Part shown: piece by piece, positions 52,081 through 60,280 of the stretch | Layout of the letters: every line of letters starts with the position of its first letter | How positions within the stretch are numbered: the first letter of the stretch is position 1 | Assembly: GCA_030685065.1 (NCBI GenBank) | Contig: JAUXQH010000059.1 | Coordinates: forward strand, 1-64,000 | DNA from: Pseudomonadota bacterium | Lineage (GTDB): Bacteria; Myxococcota_A; UBA796; SXON01 | Direction: 5' to 3' | DNA length: 64,000 nt | Notes under the pieces: generated by a model | Seen by the model: only the letters and a program-made list of their open reading frames with translations | What the model was told of the DNA's origin: nothing | The model's database searches: none | Position numbers and translations under genes: made by a program

Positions 52081-52891
52081 TGCCGAGGAGCCGGCCCCGA
52101 TCCTCGATCGGCTGGCGGCTCGCGTGCGCGCCCGCCGGGGCGAGAAGGGGTGGACGCAGGAGGAGCTCGCGCGCGCCTCGGGGGTGAGCGTCCGGTATGT
52201 CGCGTCGCTGGAGCGGGGAGACGCGAACATGAGCATCCTGCGCCTGGCCGAGGTGGCGCAGGCGCTCGGCGTGTCCCTGGCCACGCTCGTGGCGGGCGCG
52301 GGCCCCGTGCACGACGACACCGATCGGCTCGCGTCGTTGCAGGGGGAGGCCCGCCGCCGCGCCCTCCGCGAGGTGCATGCCCCCTCGGTGATCGCGCTGG
52401 TGGGCCTGCGGGGCGCGGGCAAGTCGAGCGTGGGGGCCCGTGTCGCCGCGCTTCTCGGGCAGCCCTTCCGCGAGGTGGACGCGCTGATCGAGGTCGCCGC
52501 CGGCGTTCGCCTCGGCGCGATCTTCGAGTACCACGGGCCTGGGCGCTACCGGGAGCTCGAGCGGCAGGCCCTCGACTCGCTGCTCGCCGCGCGCGGCGGG
52601 ATGGTGCTGGCCACCGGGGGCTCCGTCGTGACCGCCCCGGACAGCTGGGAGATGCTGCGGCGCGGCGCGCGCACGGTGTGGCTCCAGGCCTCGCCCGAGT
52701 CCCACCTGGGCAGGGTCGAGGCGCAGGGGGACTTTCGGCCGATGCGCGGGCGGGAGGACGCGTTGGCGGAGCTCAAGAGCATCCTCGGCGCGCGGACCCC
52801 GCTGTACGCGCAGGCGGAGCTGCACGTGGACACCGAGATCGACGCGCCCGACGCGGCGGCGGCCCGGATCGCCGCTTGGGTGCGGGCGTAG
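52052..52891 (+). CDS. boxR: BoxR-type regulator: XRE helix-turn-helix fused to shikimate-kinase-like domain
   Basis: 279 residues from a GTG at 52052. Residues 18-80 are an XRE HTH (WTQEELARASGVSVRYVASLERG). Residues about 130-275 resemble shikimate kinase with Walker A GLRGAGKSS and DALIE; this fusion is the hallmark of BoxR/BzdR, where the kinase-like domain senses benzoyl-CoA and relieves repression. It is divergent from boxC, as expected for the repressor. Confidence 0.9.
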   Translation: MSERTGKIVHAEEPAPILDRLAARVRARRGEKGWTQEELARASGVSVRYVASLERGDANMSILRLAEVAQALGVSLATLVAGAGPVHDDTDRLASLQGEARRRALREVHAPSVIALVGLRGAGKSSVGARVAALLGQPFREVDALIEVAAGVRLGAIFEYHGPGRYRELERQALDSLLAARGGMVLATGGSVVTAPDSWEMLRRGARTVWLQASPESHLGRVEAQGDFRPMRGREDALAELKSILGARTPLYAQAELHVDTEIDAPDAAAARIAAWVRA

Positions 52892-52898
52892 CCAGGGG

Positions 52899-53369
52899 CT
52901 ACTTACTCTCGTCCCTGTTCTCCAGCATCCGCCGGAACCGCTCGCCACCCTCGTCCGCGCCGAAGTGACACACGATGGATGTGTCACCGTGTATCACCAC
53001 CTCGGTGTCGCTCCCGGTGACGGCGGTGATGCTGGCGATCGGCATGGACTTGTTGCCGTCCACCCCGATGCGCATCACCTCGCCGCCGCTGATGGCGCAG
53101 GCCTCCGTGCCGGGCACGTTCTCGGCATGGTAGGCGTCGGGCACCTCGGCGGGGCCGATGAGCCCGGCGTCCCGAAGGGGCACGAGCATCGCGGGGTCGA
53201 CGACGCCGCCGTAGGAGAGGCGACGCGGCGTCAGCTCGTTTCCCGACTGGAGGATGCTGTACGTCGAGAACAACACGCCCGAAATGCCGACCGTGAAGAT
53301 GCAGAGCAGGAGCATCGCGAACACGGCGAGCCCGCATCCGGGGAGCTCTCGGTGGGAGGCGTCGGCCAT
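52899..53369 (-). CDS. Single-pass membrane protein, unknown
   Basis: 156 residues from the ATG at 53369. One membrane helix (CGLAVFAMLLLCIFTVGISGVLF) precedes an extracytoplasmic or cytoplasmic domain of about 115 residues with a PH-like or beta-rich pattern (RIGVDGNKSMPIASITAVTGSDTEVVIHG). It contains the 20-bp repeat (codes VIHGDTS). Convergent with boxR (7 bases), divergent from thiD. Not recognised. Confidence 0.55.
   Translation of the reverse strand: MADASHRELPGCGLAVFAMLLLCIFTVGISGVLFSTYSILQSGNELTPRRLSYGGVVDPAMLVPLRDAGLIGPAEVPDAYHAENVPGTEACAISGGEVMRIGVDGNKSMPIASITAVTGSDTEVVIHGDTSIVCHFGADEGGERFRRMLENRDESK
52965..52998. repeat. GTGACACA-N7-TGTGTCAC palindrome containing 20-bp repeat copy 2
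   Basis: Perfect 8-base arms (52965-52972, 52980-52987) with a 7-base spacer; the right arm starts the 20-bp repeat (52979-52998) identical to 48684-48703. It lies inside a coding region, so it is a mobile or selected DNA word rather than a classical operator. Confidence 0.65.
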
Positions 53370-53392
53370 GGGCGCGGGGTTATCCCGTCTCG

Positions 53393-54154
53393 ATGGCTCC
53401 TCCCACTCCACCGCGGCCGCGAACCGTGCTGACCATCGCCGGCTCCGACTCCGGGGGTGGCGCCGGCATCCAGGCCGACCTGAAGACGTTCCTCGACCAC
53501 CGCGTGTACGGCATGAGCGTGGTCACCGCGATCACGGCGCAGAACACGCGCGGGGTCACCGGCGTGTGGCCCGTGCCGCCGGAGGGCGTGCGCGCCCAGC
53601 TCGCGGCGGTGTTCTCGGACCTTCCGGTCGACGCGGTGAAGATCGGCATGCTCGGTGACGCCGCCACCATCGAGGTCGTCGCGTCGTTCCTGGCGGCCCT
53701 GCCGTCGTGTCCGCCCATCGTGCTCGACCCGGTGATGATCGCCAAGGGGGGCTCGCCGCTCCTTCGCGCCGACGCCGTCACGGCCCTGCTCCGGCGGCTC
53801 GTTCCGCTCGCCGCGCTCGTCACCCCGAACCTGCCGGAAGCCGAGACCCTGGGCGACCTGGGGGACGCGACCGTTCTGTACAAGGGTGGCCACGCGGAGG
53901 GCGACATGGTCGTCGATCGCCTCGTGGGGCCTGGCGTCGACCGCGTCTGGCGGCATCCGCGCGTCGTCTCTCGCAACACGCATGGCACCGGCTGCACGTT
54001 GTCGTCGGCCGTCGCCGCGGGGATCGCGCGCGGGCTCTCCATCCCCGACGCCTGCGACCGGGCGATCGCCTACGTGTCAGGACTCCTCGTCGCCTCCGTC
54101 GAGAGCCTGGGGAGCGGGCACGGCCCACTGCTGCATGGCCTCGGTGATCGCTGA
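53393..54154 (+). CDS. thiD: Hydroxymethylpyrimidine (phosphate) kinase
   Basis: The 253-residue ribokinase-family enzyme of thiamine synthesis phosphorylates HMP and HMP-phosphate. Motifs: IAGSDSGGGAGIQADLKTF, KIGMLGD, VLDPVMIAKGG, LVTPNLPEAE and the anion hole NTHGTGCTLSSAVAAGIA. Its 3' end overlaps the gene at 54077-54439 tail to tail by 78 bases. Confidence 0.92.
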   Translation: MAPPTPPRPRTVLTIAGSDSGGGAGIQADLKTFLDHRVYGMSVVTAITAQNTRGVTGVWPVPPEGVRAQLAAVFSDLPVDAVKIGMLGDAATIEVVASFLAALPSCPPIVLDPVMIAKGGSPLLRADAVTALLRRLVPLAALVTPNLPEAETLGDLGDATVLYKGGHAEGDMVVDRLVGPGVDRVWRHPRVVSRNTHGTGCTLSSAVAAGIARGLSIPDACDRAIAYVSGLLVASVESLGSGHGPLLHGLGDR

Positions 54155-54439
54155 GGCGAAGTCGGCATGCTCCCGCACGTCCGCGCGGGGCTGGCAGGTG
54201 GCGAGCACGCGGTGGCTCACGAGCGCGTACATCCGCAGCCCGGTGGCGCGGTCGGTCAGGACGAAGTGGCCCGGATCCCGGCCCGCGGGCGAGCCGATGA
54301 GCAGGTAGCCCTCTCGGGTGCGCTCGGGGTCGACCCGCAGGCGCCCCATCGGGTCGAGCGTGAACATCGCCGGCGGGCCCTCGAGGAAGAGCCGCTCGTC
54401 GAACGGGGAGGCGAACTCGAGCCGTGCGCGCTCAACCAT
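54077..54439 (-). CDS. Small hypothetical protein overlapping the thiD 3' end
   Basis: 120 residues: FASPFDERLFLEGPPAMFTLDPMGRLRVDPERTREGYLLIG reads as a real soluble beta protein. The last 26 codons overlap thiD on the opposite strand. The start overlaps the end of a 29-residue membrane peptide (54432-54521). Unrecognised. Confidence 0.5.
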   Translation of the reverse strand: MVERARLEFASPFDERLFLEGPPAMFTLDPMGRLRVDPERTREGYLLIGSPAGRDPGHFVLTDRATGLRMYALVSHRVLATCQPRADVREHADFASAITEAMQQWAVPAPQALDGGDEES

Positions 54440-54521
54440 CCGGCGAGAGCCGGACGACGTGCAGCGCGAGGGCCGCGAGGAGCACGAGGGAGGAGACGCC
54501 GACGGAGAGCGCGATCGCCAT
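54432..54521 (-). CDS. 29-residue single-helix membrane peptide
   Basis: ATG at 54521, TGA at 54432. The sequence starts MAIALSVGVSSLVLLAAL and ends RLSPDG: one membrane helix. Its stop overlaps the start of the following small gene (8 bases), the arrangement of a coupled pair. Very short, so uncertain. Confidence 0.4.
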   Translation of the reverse strand: MAIALSVGVSSLVLLAALALHVVRLSPDG

Positions 54522-54559
54522 GGCCGATTCCTAACCTCTCTGAACGGGGGTGATCGAGG

Positions 54560-55144
54560 TCACTCGCGGAAGAACGCGGTGATCCCGATCCGCATCATGC
54601 TCACGGCGATGGCCGCGAGGAACAGCGCCATCACCTTGCCGAATGCCCGGGTCACCGCGGGGCGCAACAGGCCCTGGAGCCGCTGGGCGTTGTACAGGAT
54701 GAGCGCGGTGAGCGCGAGGTTCAGCACCAGCGCCACGATGACGAGCCAGCGTCCGTGCGTGTCGGCCAGCACGAGGCACGCGGTCATGGTGCCGGGGCCG
54801 ACGATCAGCGGGGTGCCGAGCGGGACCACGCCCACGTCTTCGGAGTCGCTCGCCTTGCGCCGCTCCTTGGAGAGGAGGAGGTCGTACATGGCGATCGAGA
54901 GCAGGATGAGCCCGCCCGCCACGCGCAGGTCGTTCACCGTGATGCCCAGGATCTGGAACACCAGCTGGCCGACGAGGGTGATGGCCATCGCGACGGTGAA
55001 CGCGGTGGCGATGCCGCGGCGGGCCAGGCTCTGCGCCTCCGGGACGGTGTAGCCCTCGGTCATCGAGAGGAACACCGGCAGCACGGTGAGCGGGCTCATG
55101 GCCACGAACACGGGCACGAAGACCTGGTCGAAGGACGCGAACAT
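54560..55144 (-). CDS. MarC-family integral membrane protein
   Basis: 194 residues with six hydrophobic helices and MarC/UPF0056 features (FVAMSPLTVLPVFLSMTEG, GILITVNDLRVAGGLILLSIAMYDLL-type middle, GTPLIVGPGTMTACLVLA). Role unresolved in the family. Ends 38 bases before the small membrane peptide gene. Confidence 0.85.
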   Translation of the reverse strand: MFASFDQVFVPVFVAMSPLTVLPVFLSMTEGYTVPEAQSLARRGIATAFTVAMAITLVGQLVFQILGITVNDLRVAGGLILLSIAMYDLLLSKERRKASDSEDVGVVPLGTPLIVGPGTMTACLVLADTHGRWLVIVALVLNLALTALILYNAQRLQGLLRPAVTRAFGKVMALFLAAIAVSMMRIGITAFFRE

Positions 55145-55172
55145 CGACGAGCTCCCGCCGCCTCTCCTGGCG

Positions 55173-56762
55173 CTACTTCACGCCGCGCGCGAGGCCCGCC
55201 GGACACTCGGGCGCGGCGTCCACCCGGTAGTATCCGAGCTCGTCCGCCCAGAGCTCGCCTTCGTAGGGCCACTCGCGCCAGCCCTTCCGGACCCGCTCTT
55301 CCCGGTCCACGACACGGGCGGCGTCCGGCATCTTGCCGATGGCGGCGGCCTGCTCGTAGAGCATCGCCTTCATGCGCAGGATGTCGAGGATGAAGATCTC
55401 GGTGTCGTCCAGCATCTGGCCCACCTGGGCCTCCTGCTCGGCGATCCGCGCGCCGATCCGGGCGCCCTCGGCCTCGACCATCACGTCCCGGCGCTCGGTC
55501 ACCCAGCGGCGGGCGGTCTCGCTGAAGGGGTTGGCGGACACGGCCTTGAGCCGCTCCAGCTCGTCCTCCGCGCTCTTCACCGCCGCGATGCTGGAGAGCA
55601 GGCGGTCCTCGGTGGCGTAGGGCCGAAGGATCGACTCGGGCAGCGGGTTGAACAGGCCCGTCTCGGCGTAGCGCCGCGCGAGATCGAACGTCTCCGCGTC
55701 GGACTTGCCGGTCCACCCTTGGAGCGAAACGTGGATCGGCTTGTAGAAGGCGCGGAACGCCTCGATCTCGAGGTTCGCCTCCGGGAACTTGCACATCAGG
55801 AACATCGAGTAGATGCGCAGCAGATCCGCTTCGGGGAAGTACCAGGTCGAGAAGAACGGGGTGTCGAGCGAGTACAGGACGCCGAGGGTGCCGTTCAGGT
55901 CATCGATGCGGAAGTGGCCCCACGCGCGTTCGAACTGCGCCTGCGGCCAGAACTCGCTGCCGCGGGACACCGCCGCGTAGCCCTGGATCGCGCGCGGATA
56001 GTTGCCCGCGGCGTAGTAGCTGCGCGCCATGTTGAGCTGGACGGAGTCCTTGAAGCGGATGTCCTTGTCGCGGCCCGCCTGCTGCGCCGCTTCGAAGGGC
56101 TTGAGCGCGTCCTCCGGGCGGCCCTGCTGGTTCAGGATCACGCCCTCGAGCGCCTTGGCGTCCGGGTAGATGGGATCCCCCTCCTTGACCATCTTCAACA
56201 TGCCGAGGCCGAGGCCGTAGCTGTCGTCGTGGAAGGCCTCGCGCGCGGCGAGGAAGGCCATCTGGCCGCGAACGTCCTCCGTGCGGGCGAGCGCGAGGTT
56301 GCTGGAGAACGGCTCCTCCAGGATCGCGCTGTCGCCGACCTTCTGGGCGGTCTCCATCGCCTTGGGCACGTACAGGCCGATCTGATCGGCGTTCGTGTCG
56401 TCCGCGGCGGTGAAGGCGCGGGTCCACGCGATGACGGCGGCGTACCGGAGGTCCAGGCTCAGGAACAGGTCGCCCAGCTTCCCGTAGGCCTCGGCGTGGA
56501 AGGGGGCCGCGGCGGGCTCCTCGAGGAGGGCGACCAGGGCGTCCGCGGCGCGGGCCTTCTGGCCGGACGCGAGCTGGGTTTCGTACTCGGCGAAGGCCTC
56601 CGTGCGCGCCTTCTCGAGCTTCGCGAGGTCCCTCGCGGTGGGGGCGGCGGGCGCGACCGAGGCCGCGGAGACGGGGGTGGGATCCACCTTCGGCTTCGCC
56701 AGGGCGGGGCCCGCGAGGGGGCACGCGACGAGCAGCGCGAGCAAGAGGACGCGACGCATCAC
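55173..56762 (-). CDS. Exported TPR protein
   Basis: 529 residues with a signal peptide (MMRRVLLLALLVACPLAGPALA), then TPR units (AEAYGKLGDLFLSLDLRYAAVIAW, VQLNMARSYYAAGNYPRAIQGYAAV) and a C-terminal helical domain. It overlaps the upstream outer-membrane barrel gene by ATGA. A TPR protein with a barrel of this type resembles gltC next to gltA/gltB of the myxobacterial gliding machinery, but the resemblance is at the level of organisation only. Confidence 0.7.
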   Translation of the reverse strand: MMRRVLLLALLVACPLAGPALAKPKVDPTPVSAASVAPAAPTARDLAKLEKARTEAFAEYETQLASGQKARAADALVALLEEPAAAPFHAEAYGKLGDLFLSLDLRYAAVIAWTRAFTAADDTNADQIGLYVPKAMETAQKVGDSAILEEPFSSNLALARTEDVRGQMAFLAAREAFHDDSYGLGLGMLKMVKEGDPIYPDAKALEGVILNQQGRPEDALKPFEAAQQAGRDKDIRFKDSVQLNMARSYYAAGNYPRAIQGYAAVSRGSEFWPQAQFERAWGHFRIDDLNGTLGVLYSLDTPFFSTWYFPEADLLRIYSMFLMCKFPEANLEIEAFRAFYKPIHVSLQGWTGKSDAETFDLARRYAETGLFNPLPESILRPYATEDRLLSSIAAVKSAEDELERLKAVSANPFSETARRWVTERRDVMVEAEGARIGARIAEQEAQVGQMLDDTEIFILDILRMKAMLYEQAAAIGKMPDAARVVDREERVRKGWREWPYEGELWADELGYYRVDAAPECPAGLARGVK

Positions 56763-57439
56763 TTCTTCGCCGTCCCGAAGAAGGAGAGGCCCGCGGAGAT
56801 GGCCACGTTCTGCTTCAGGCCCCAGGTCTTGGACTGGGCGCGGTACTCGGCCATCACGTTGTCGCGGAGCTCGAACTTCAACGCCGTGTTCGGGCCGACG
56901 AAGATGCGCGTGCCGATGCCGATGGGCAGGGTCGGCGCGATGGTGATCTCGGCGGAGGGAAACACCGACTGCTCCAGCGTGCCGCCGACGCCGACGAGGC
57001 CGTACACGTCATGGTGGAGGATGGTGCCGTTTCCGAGGTTCATCTTGGCGTAGATGGGCGTGTACTGGAGCGCCGCCTCGACGCTCGCGAGGTAGCGGTA
57101 GGCCTCGACCGCCACGCCGTAGGTCGCGCTCTCGAGCTGGGTGTACACCCCGTTCTTCAGCCCGTACCCGCCGCCGACCTGCAGCTCCACCCCCACCTTC
57201 TCCGAGAGGTGCATCGTGCCGGAGCCGAGCACCGCCGGGGCGACGGTGTAGCCGTCGAAGGGCATGACCCCGAGGGAGACGCCGAGCTCCAGGCGATCCT
57301 CCTTGGTGTAGAGCACCTTCTGGACGACCCGGATGTCGGAGTTCTTGAGCACGCCCACGTCGACCGGCCCGGTGACGGGAGGCGCCTCTGCGAGGACGAG
57401 GGGCGCGAGGGCGAGGGAGGCCAGCAGCAGCGTCAGCAT
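56759..57439 (-). CDS. Outer-membrane beta-barrel protein (myxobacterial type)
   Basis: 226 residues with a signal (MLTLLLASLALAPLVLA) and an amphipathic-strand barrel; motifs RVVQKVLYTKEDRLELGVSLGVMPFDGYT and the C-terminal aromatic GLSFFGTAKK match the TIGR04565-like family of Myxococcota. Forms an operon with the TPR protein (overlap 56759-56762). Confidence 0.7.
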   Translation of the reverse strand: MLTLLLASLALAPLVLAEAPPVTGPVDVGVLKNSDIRVVQKVLYTKEDRLELGVSLGVMPFDGYTVAPAVLGSGTMHLSEKVGVELQVGGGYGLKNGVYTQLESATYGVAVEAYRYLASVEAALQYTPIYAKMNLGNGTILHHDVYGLVGVGGTLEQSVFPSAEITIAPTLPIGIGTRIFVGPNTALKFELRDNVMAEYRAQSKTWGLKQNVAISAGLSFFGTAKK

Positions 57440-57502
57440 CGATGATCCGGGGAAGGGGGCCAGGGCCGAGGGGGGAGGGCCCGGCGTTGAAGAGCGTCGG
57501 TG

Positions 57503-58855
57503 CTAGAAGGGGAGCTCGCGCGGGGTTCCGCCGAGCGGGCGATAGTAGATGCGGACGTCCTGGTTGTAGTCGGGCACCGCTTCTCCGTGGAACGCCACGG
57601 AGTTCTCGGAGGCGTCGTACGTCCAGCCCGTGCCGTACACGGCGTTGCCGGCCTCCTCGGCGCCCGAGGTGAGCTCGGAGCGCTCGATGATCTCGCCGTC
57701 GACGTAGACCTCGATCGAGCCCGCGTCGGGGACGGACTGGAGCGGGAACAGGGTCAAGAGGTTGGAGAGCAGGGTGCCGAGCTGGTCGAGGCTCGTGCCG
57801 AAGTCGGTGGGGCTGCACCCGTCTTCGAGGTTGGTCAGCGGGATGTAGAGGCCGTTGGTCTCGGCGACGATCCCGGTGAGCCGATCCACGCCCCACTCCT
57901 GCGCGGTCTCGAGGCAGGCGCCGTTCGAGCCGTCCCACGCGGGGCCGATGACCGCGAAGCGGACGAGGTTCGGGAGTTGGGAGAAGAGGTCGACGTACTC
58001 GTCGACGACGGTGTCGACATCTCCCGGGACCGCGGCCTCGCCGTCCGAGTTGCGGAGGGAGCTGTCACCCTCGTCCGTCACGATGACGACCAGGGTGTTC
58101 GCGCCCGCGCGCAGAAACCCCTCGTTCGAGTGCTCGTCTCCCTCCGTGAAGGCCTGGGCGGCACCGTCGACGAAGAGGTAGCAGTCGTCCGGCGGGTTCT
58201 CGGCCGCGCGGCACAGGGTCATGTACGCGGCCTCGATGGGCTGCTCCTGGCCCGCGCCGCAGTTGCCCTGCCAGTTGCCCGCACCGCAGAGGCAGTTGAG
58301 GTACTCCTCGGACACGTCGCCCTCGAGGGGCTCCTCGCAGACGTACGTGGGGTCGGACGGCATGTTCGAGTCCCAGCACGTCGCCTTGCAGAGCAGGTTG
58401 GTCTGGAAGGCGAGCCCCGCGTTGTCGACCTCGCGGCCGATGATTCCGGGGACGGCGGACGCCGCGTCGAACGCGAGCGTGCCGGCCTCGCCCGGGTCGA
58501 TGTTTCCGGTGGGGCCATCATCGTAGTAGACCGAGCTGGTCGTGATGGCGAGCTGGTAGTCGATGAACAGGGAGTCCCCGGTGGTCTCCCTGAGGTAGTT
58601 GGCGACGGCGTCCCCGAGGGTCTCGGTGGGGACGGCCGATCCGGTCTCGGCGTTTGTCAACTTCCCGATGAACCGCTCGAAGTTGGAGGCGAGCCCGGTG
58701 GCTTCCTCCTGCATCGAGTCCGAGTTGTCGATGACGAAGAGGATGTCCGCGTCATTGCTGAAGCTGGCCTGTTCGAAGCCGGTGACGCGGAAGATCTCGT
58801 AGCTGTTGCAGCCGGCGAGCAGCGACAGGGTCAGCGGGAGGGCCAACGAGGGCAT
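57503..58855 (-). CDS. vWA-domain lipoprotein
   Basis: 450 residues, lipobox LLAGC. A von Willebrand A domain with the MIDAS start FVIDNSDSMQEE at residues about 40-51 and later VIVTDEGDSS; an internal Cys-rich insert (CKATCWDSN ... CLCGAGNWQGNCG) interrupts it. C-terminal 110 residues are beta-rich. Likely cell-surface adhesion or complex assembly. Confidence 0.75.
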   Translation of the reverse strand: MPSLALPLTLSLLAGCNSYEIFRVTGFEQASFSNDADILFVIDNSDSMQEEATGLASNFERFIGKLTNAETGSAVPTETLGDAVANYLRETTGDSLFIDYQLAITTSSVYYDDGPTGNIDPGEAGTLAFDAASAVPGIIGREVDNAGLAFQTNLLCKATCWDSNMPSDPTYVCEEPLEGDVSEEYLNCLCGAGNWQGNCGAGQEQPIEAAYMTLCRAAENPPDDCYLFVDGAAQAFTEGDEHSNEGFLRAGANTLVVIVTDEGDSSLRNSDGEAAVPGDVDTVVDEYVDLFSQLPNLVRFAVIGPAWDGSNGACLETAQEWGVDRLTGIVAETNGLYIPLTNLEDGCSPTDFGTSLDQLGTLLSNLLTLFPLQSVPDAGSIEVYVDGEIIERSELTSGAEEAGNAVYGTGWTYDASENSVAFHGEAVPDYNQDVRIYYRPLGGTPRELPF

Positions 58856-58879
58856 GGGGACCTGGGGCGGGCCGACATC

Positions 58880-60280
58880 TTACCGGTCACCGGCCTCCAT
58901 CGGCAACCCAGTCGACTCGAGCCGAGCCGCGATCGTGTCGAGATGCGCGCGCTCCTCGGGGTCGCGGGCCCGCGTGGCCGCCCCGCGCACCGCCGCGGCC
59001 GCCCCGGGCGGGCGGAGCAGGTCGAGGGCGTCGGCGGCGGCCAGGCGCACCAGGGCGTCGGGGTCCGACAGGAGCGACGGGATGCGGCCGGTGATGCCGG
59101 CCTCGGCGCAGAGCCGCACGGCTTCGGCACGCAGGAAGGGGGAGGGATCGTCCAGGGCTTTGAGGAGCGCCGCCACGCGGGTCGGCGCGTGGCTCTGCGA
59201 AGCGACGGCGAGCACCTCCGCGCGCACGTCTTCGAGGGGGTCGAGCTGGGCGGGCGCGAGGCGTGTGAAGAGATCGTCCGGCGCGATCCAGCCGAGCGCC
59301 CGCACGGCGAGCTTTCGCGCGGATGGGTCAGGGTCGGCGAGCAGGACCACCAAGGGATCGACGGAGGACTCGTCCCGGAGCGCCGCGAGCGCCCCGAGGA
59401 CGACGTACCGGGTGCGTCCCGCCGTGGTGCCGAGCAGCGCGAGGAGGGGCGGGACCGCGCGGGCGTCCCCGAGGCGCCCGAGCGCGCCGATGGCCGCCTG
59501 GGCGAGCGGGGGCTCGGTGGCGCGCGCGGCCTCGAGGAGCGGCTCGAGCGCCCGGCGATCTCCGGACTCGCCGAGGCTACGGGCGGCGGCGGCGCGCTCG
59601 TCCGCGGTGCCGCCGCGGAGCCGCGCGAGGTCGATCGTGACGTCGGGCGGCACGGTCGGGGCGGAGGCGAGGAGCTCGGCGGCGGCCACGGCGGCCTCGC
59701 GGCAGCCCGCCGCGGGATCTCGGACCGCGGCCCTCTTCAGGGTGTCGAGCGCCACGCGATCGCCGGCGCGGCCCAGCGCGTCGTAGGCCTCCTTGCGCAC
59801 GAGGGTGTCGGCATCGGCGGTGGCCGCGAGGAGCGCTCCCACGGCCGCGTCGGTGCCGGCGCGACCGAGCGTGTGCGCGGCGAACGCGCGCGCGGCGGGC
59901 TCGGGGCTCTCCTCCACCGCGCGGATCAGCGCCGCCTCGGACAGCGGGAGGCGCCCGAGGGCGTCCATCAGGGCGCGCCGGAGCGCGGGGTCGGACTCCT
60001 TCGCGAGCCGCGCGGCGAGCGGATCGAGCGCCGCGGCATCGCCCGCGAGGGTGCGCGCGGCGAGGATGCGCGCGCGCGGATCGGGGTCGTCGAGGCGCGC
60101 GAGCGCCGCGAGCGTGGCGGGGGAGAGCGCGGCGGCCGCCGCGGGCGTCGCGACCGGCACGGCGGGGGCCTCGGCGCGGGCGGCCGTGGGCACACCCTGC
60201 AGCAGCAGCGCGAGCACGACCAGGCGCACCGACGGACGGGTGGCGCGGAACGCCGTGCTGGCGATCCGCACCCCGATCAC
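58880..60280 (-). CDS. Exported HEAT-repeat protein
   Basis: 466 residues with a signal (VRLVVLALLLQGVPTAARA) and about twelve HEAT/PBS-lyase repeats (ARAFAAHTLGRAGTDAAVGALLAAT, AIGALGRLGDARAVPPLLALLG, VRALGWIAPDDL). A scaffold; no catalysis. The start overlaps the stop of the next gene upstream (ATGA), so both are co-translated. Confidence 0.8.
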   Translation of the reverse strand: MIGVRIASTAFRATRPSVRLVVLALLLQGVPTAARAEAPAVPVATPAAAAALSPATLAALARLDDPDPRARILAARTLAGDAAALDPLAARLAKESDPALRRALMDALGRLPLSEAALIRAVEESPEPAARAFAAHTLGRAGTDAAVGALLAATADADTLVRKEAYDALGRAGDRVALDTLKRAAVRDPAAGCREAAVAAAELLASAPTVPPDVTIDLARLRGGTADERAAAARSLGESGDRRALEPLLEAARATEPPLAQAAIGALGRLGDARAVPPLLALLGTTAGRTRYVVLGALAALRDESSVDPLVVLLADPDPSARKLAVRALGWIAPDDLFTRLAPAQLDPLEDVRAEVLAVASQSHAPTRVAALLKALDDPSPFLRAEAVRLCAEAGITGRIPSLLSDPDALVRLAAADALDLLRPPGAAAAVRGAATRARDPEERAHLDTIAARLESTGLPMEAGDR

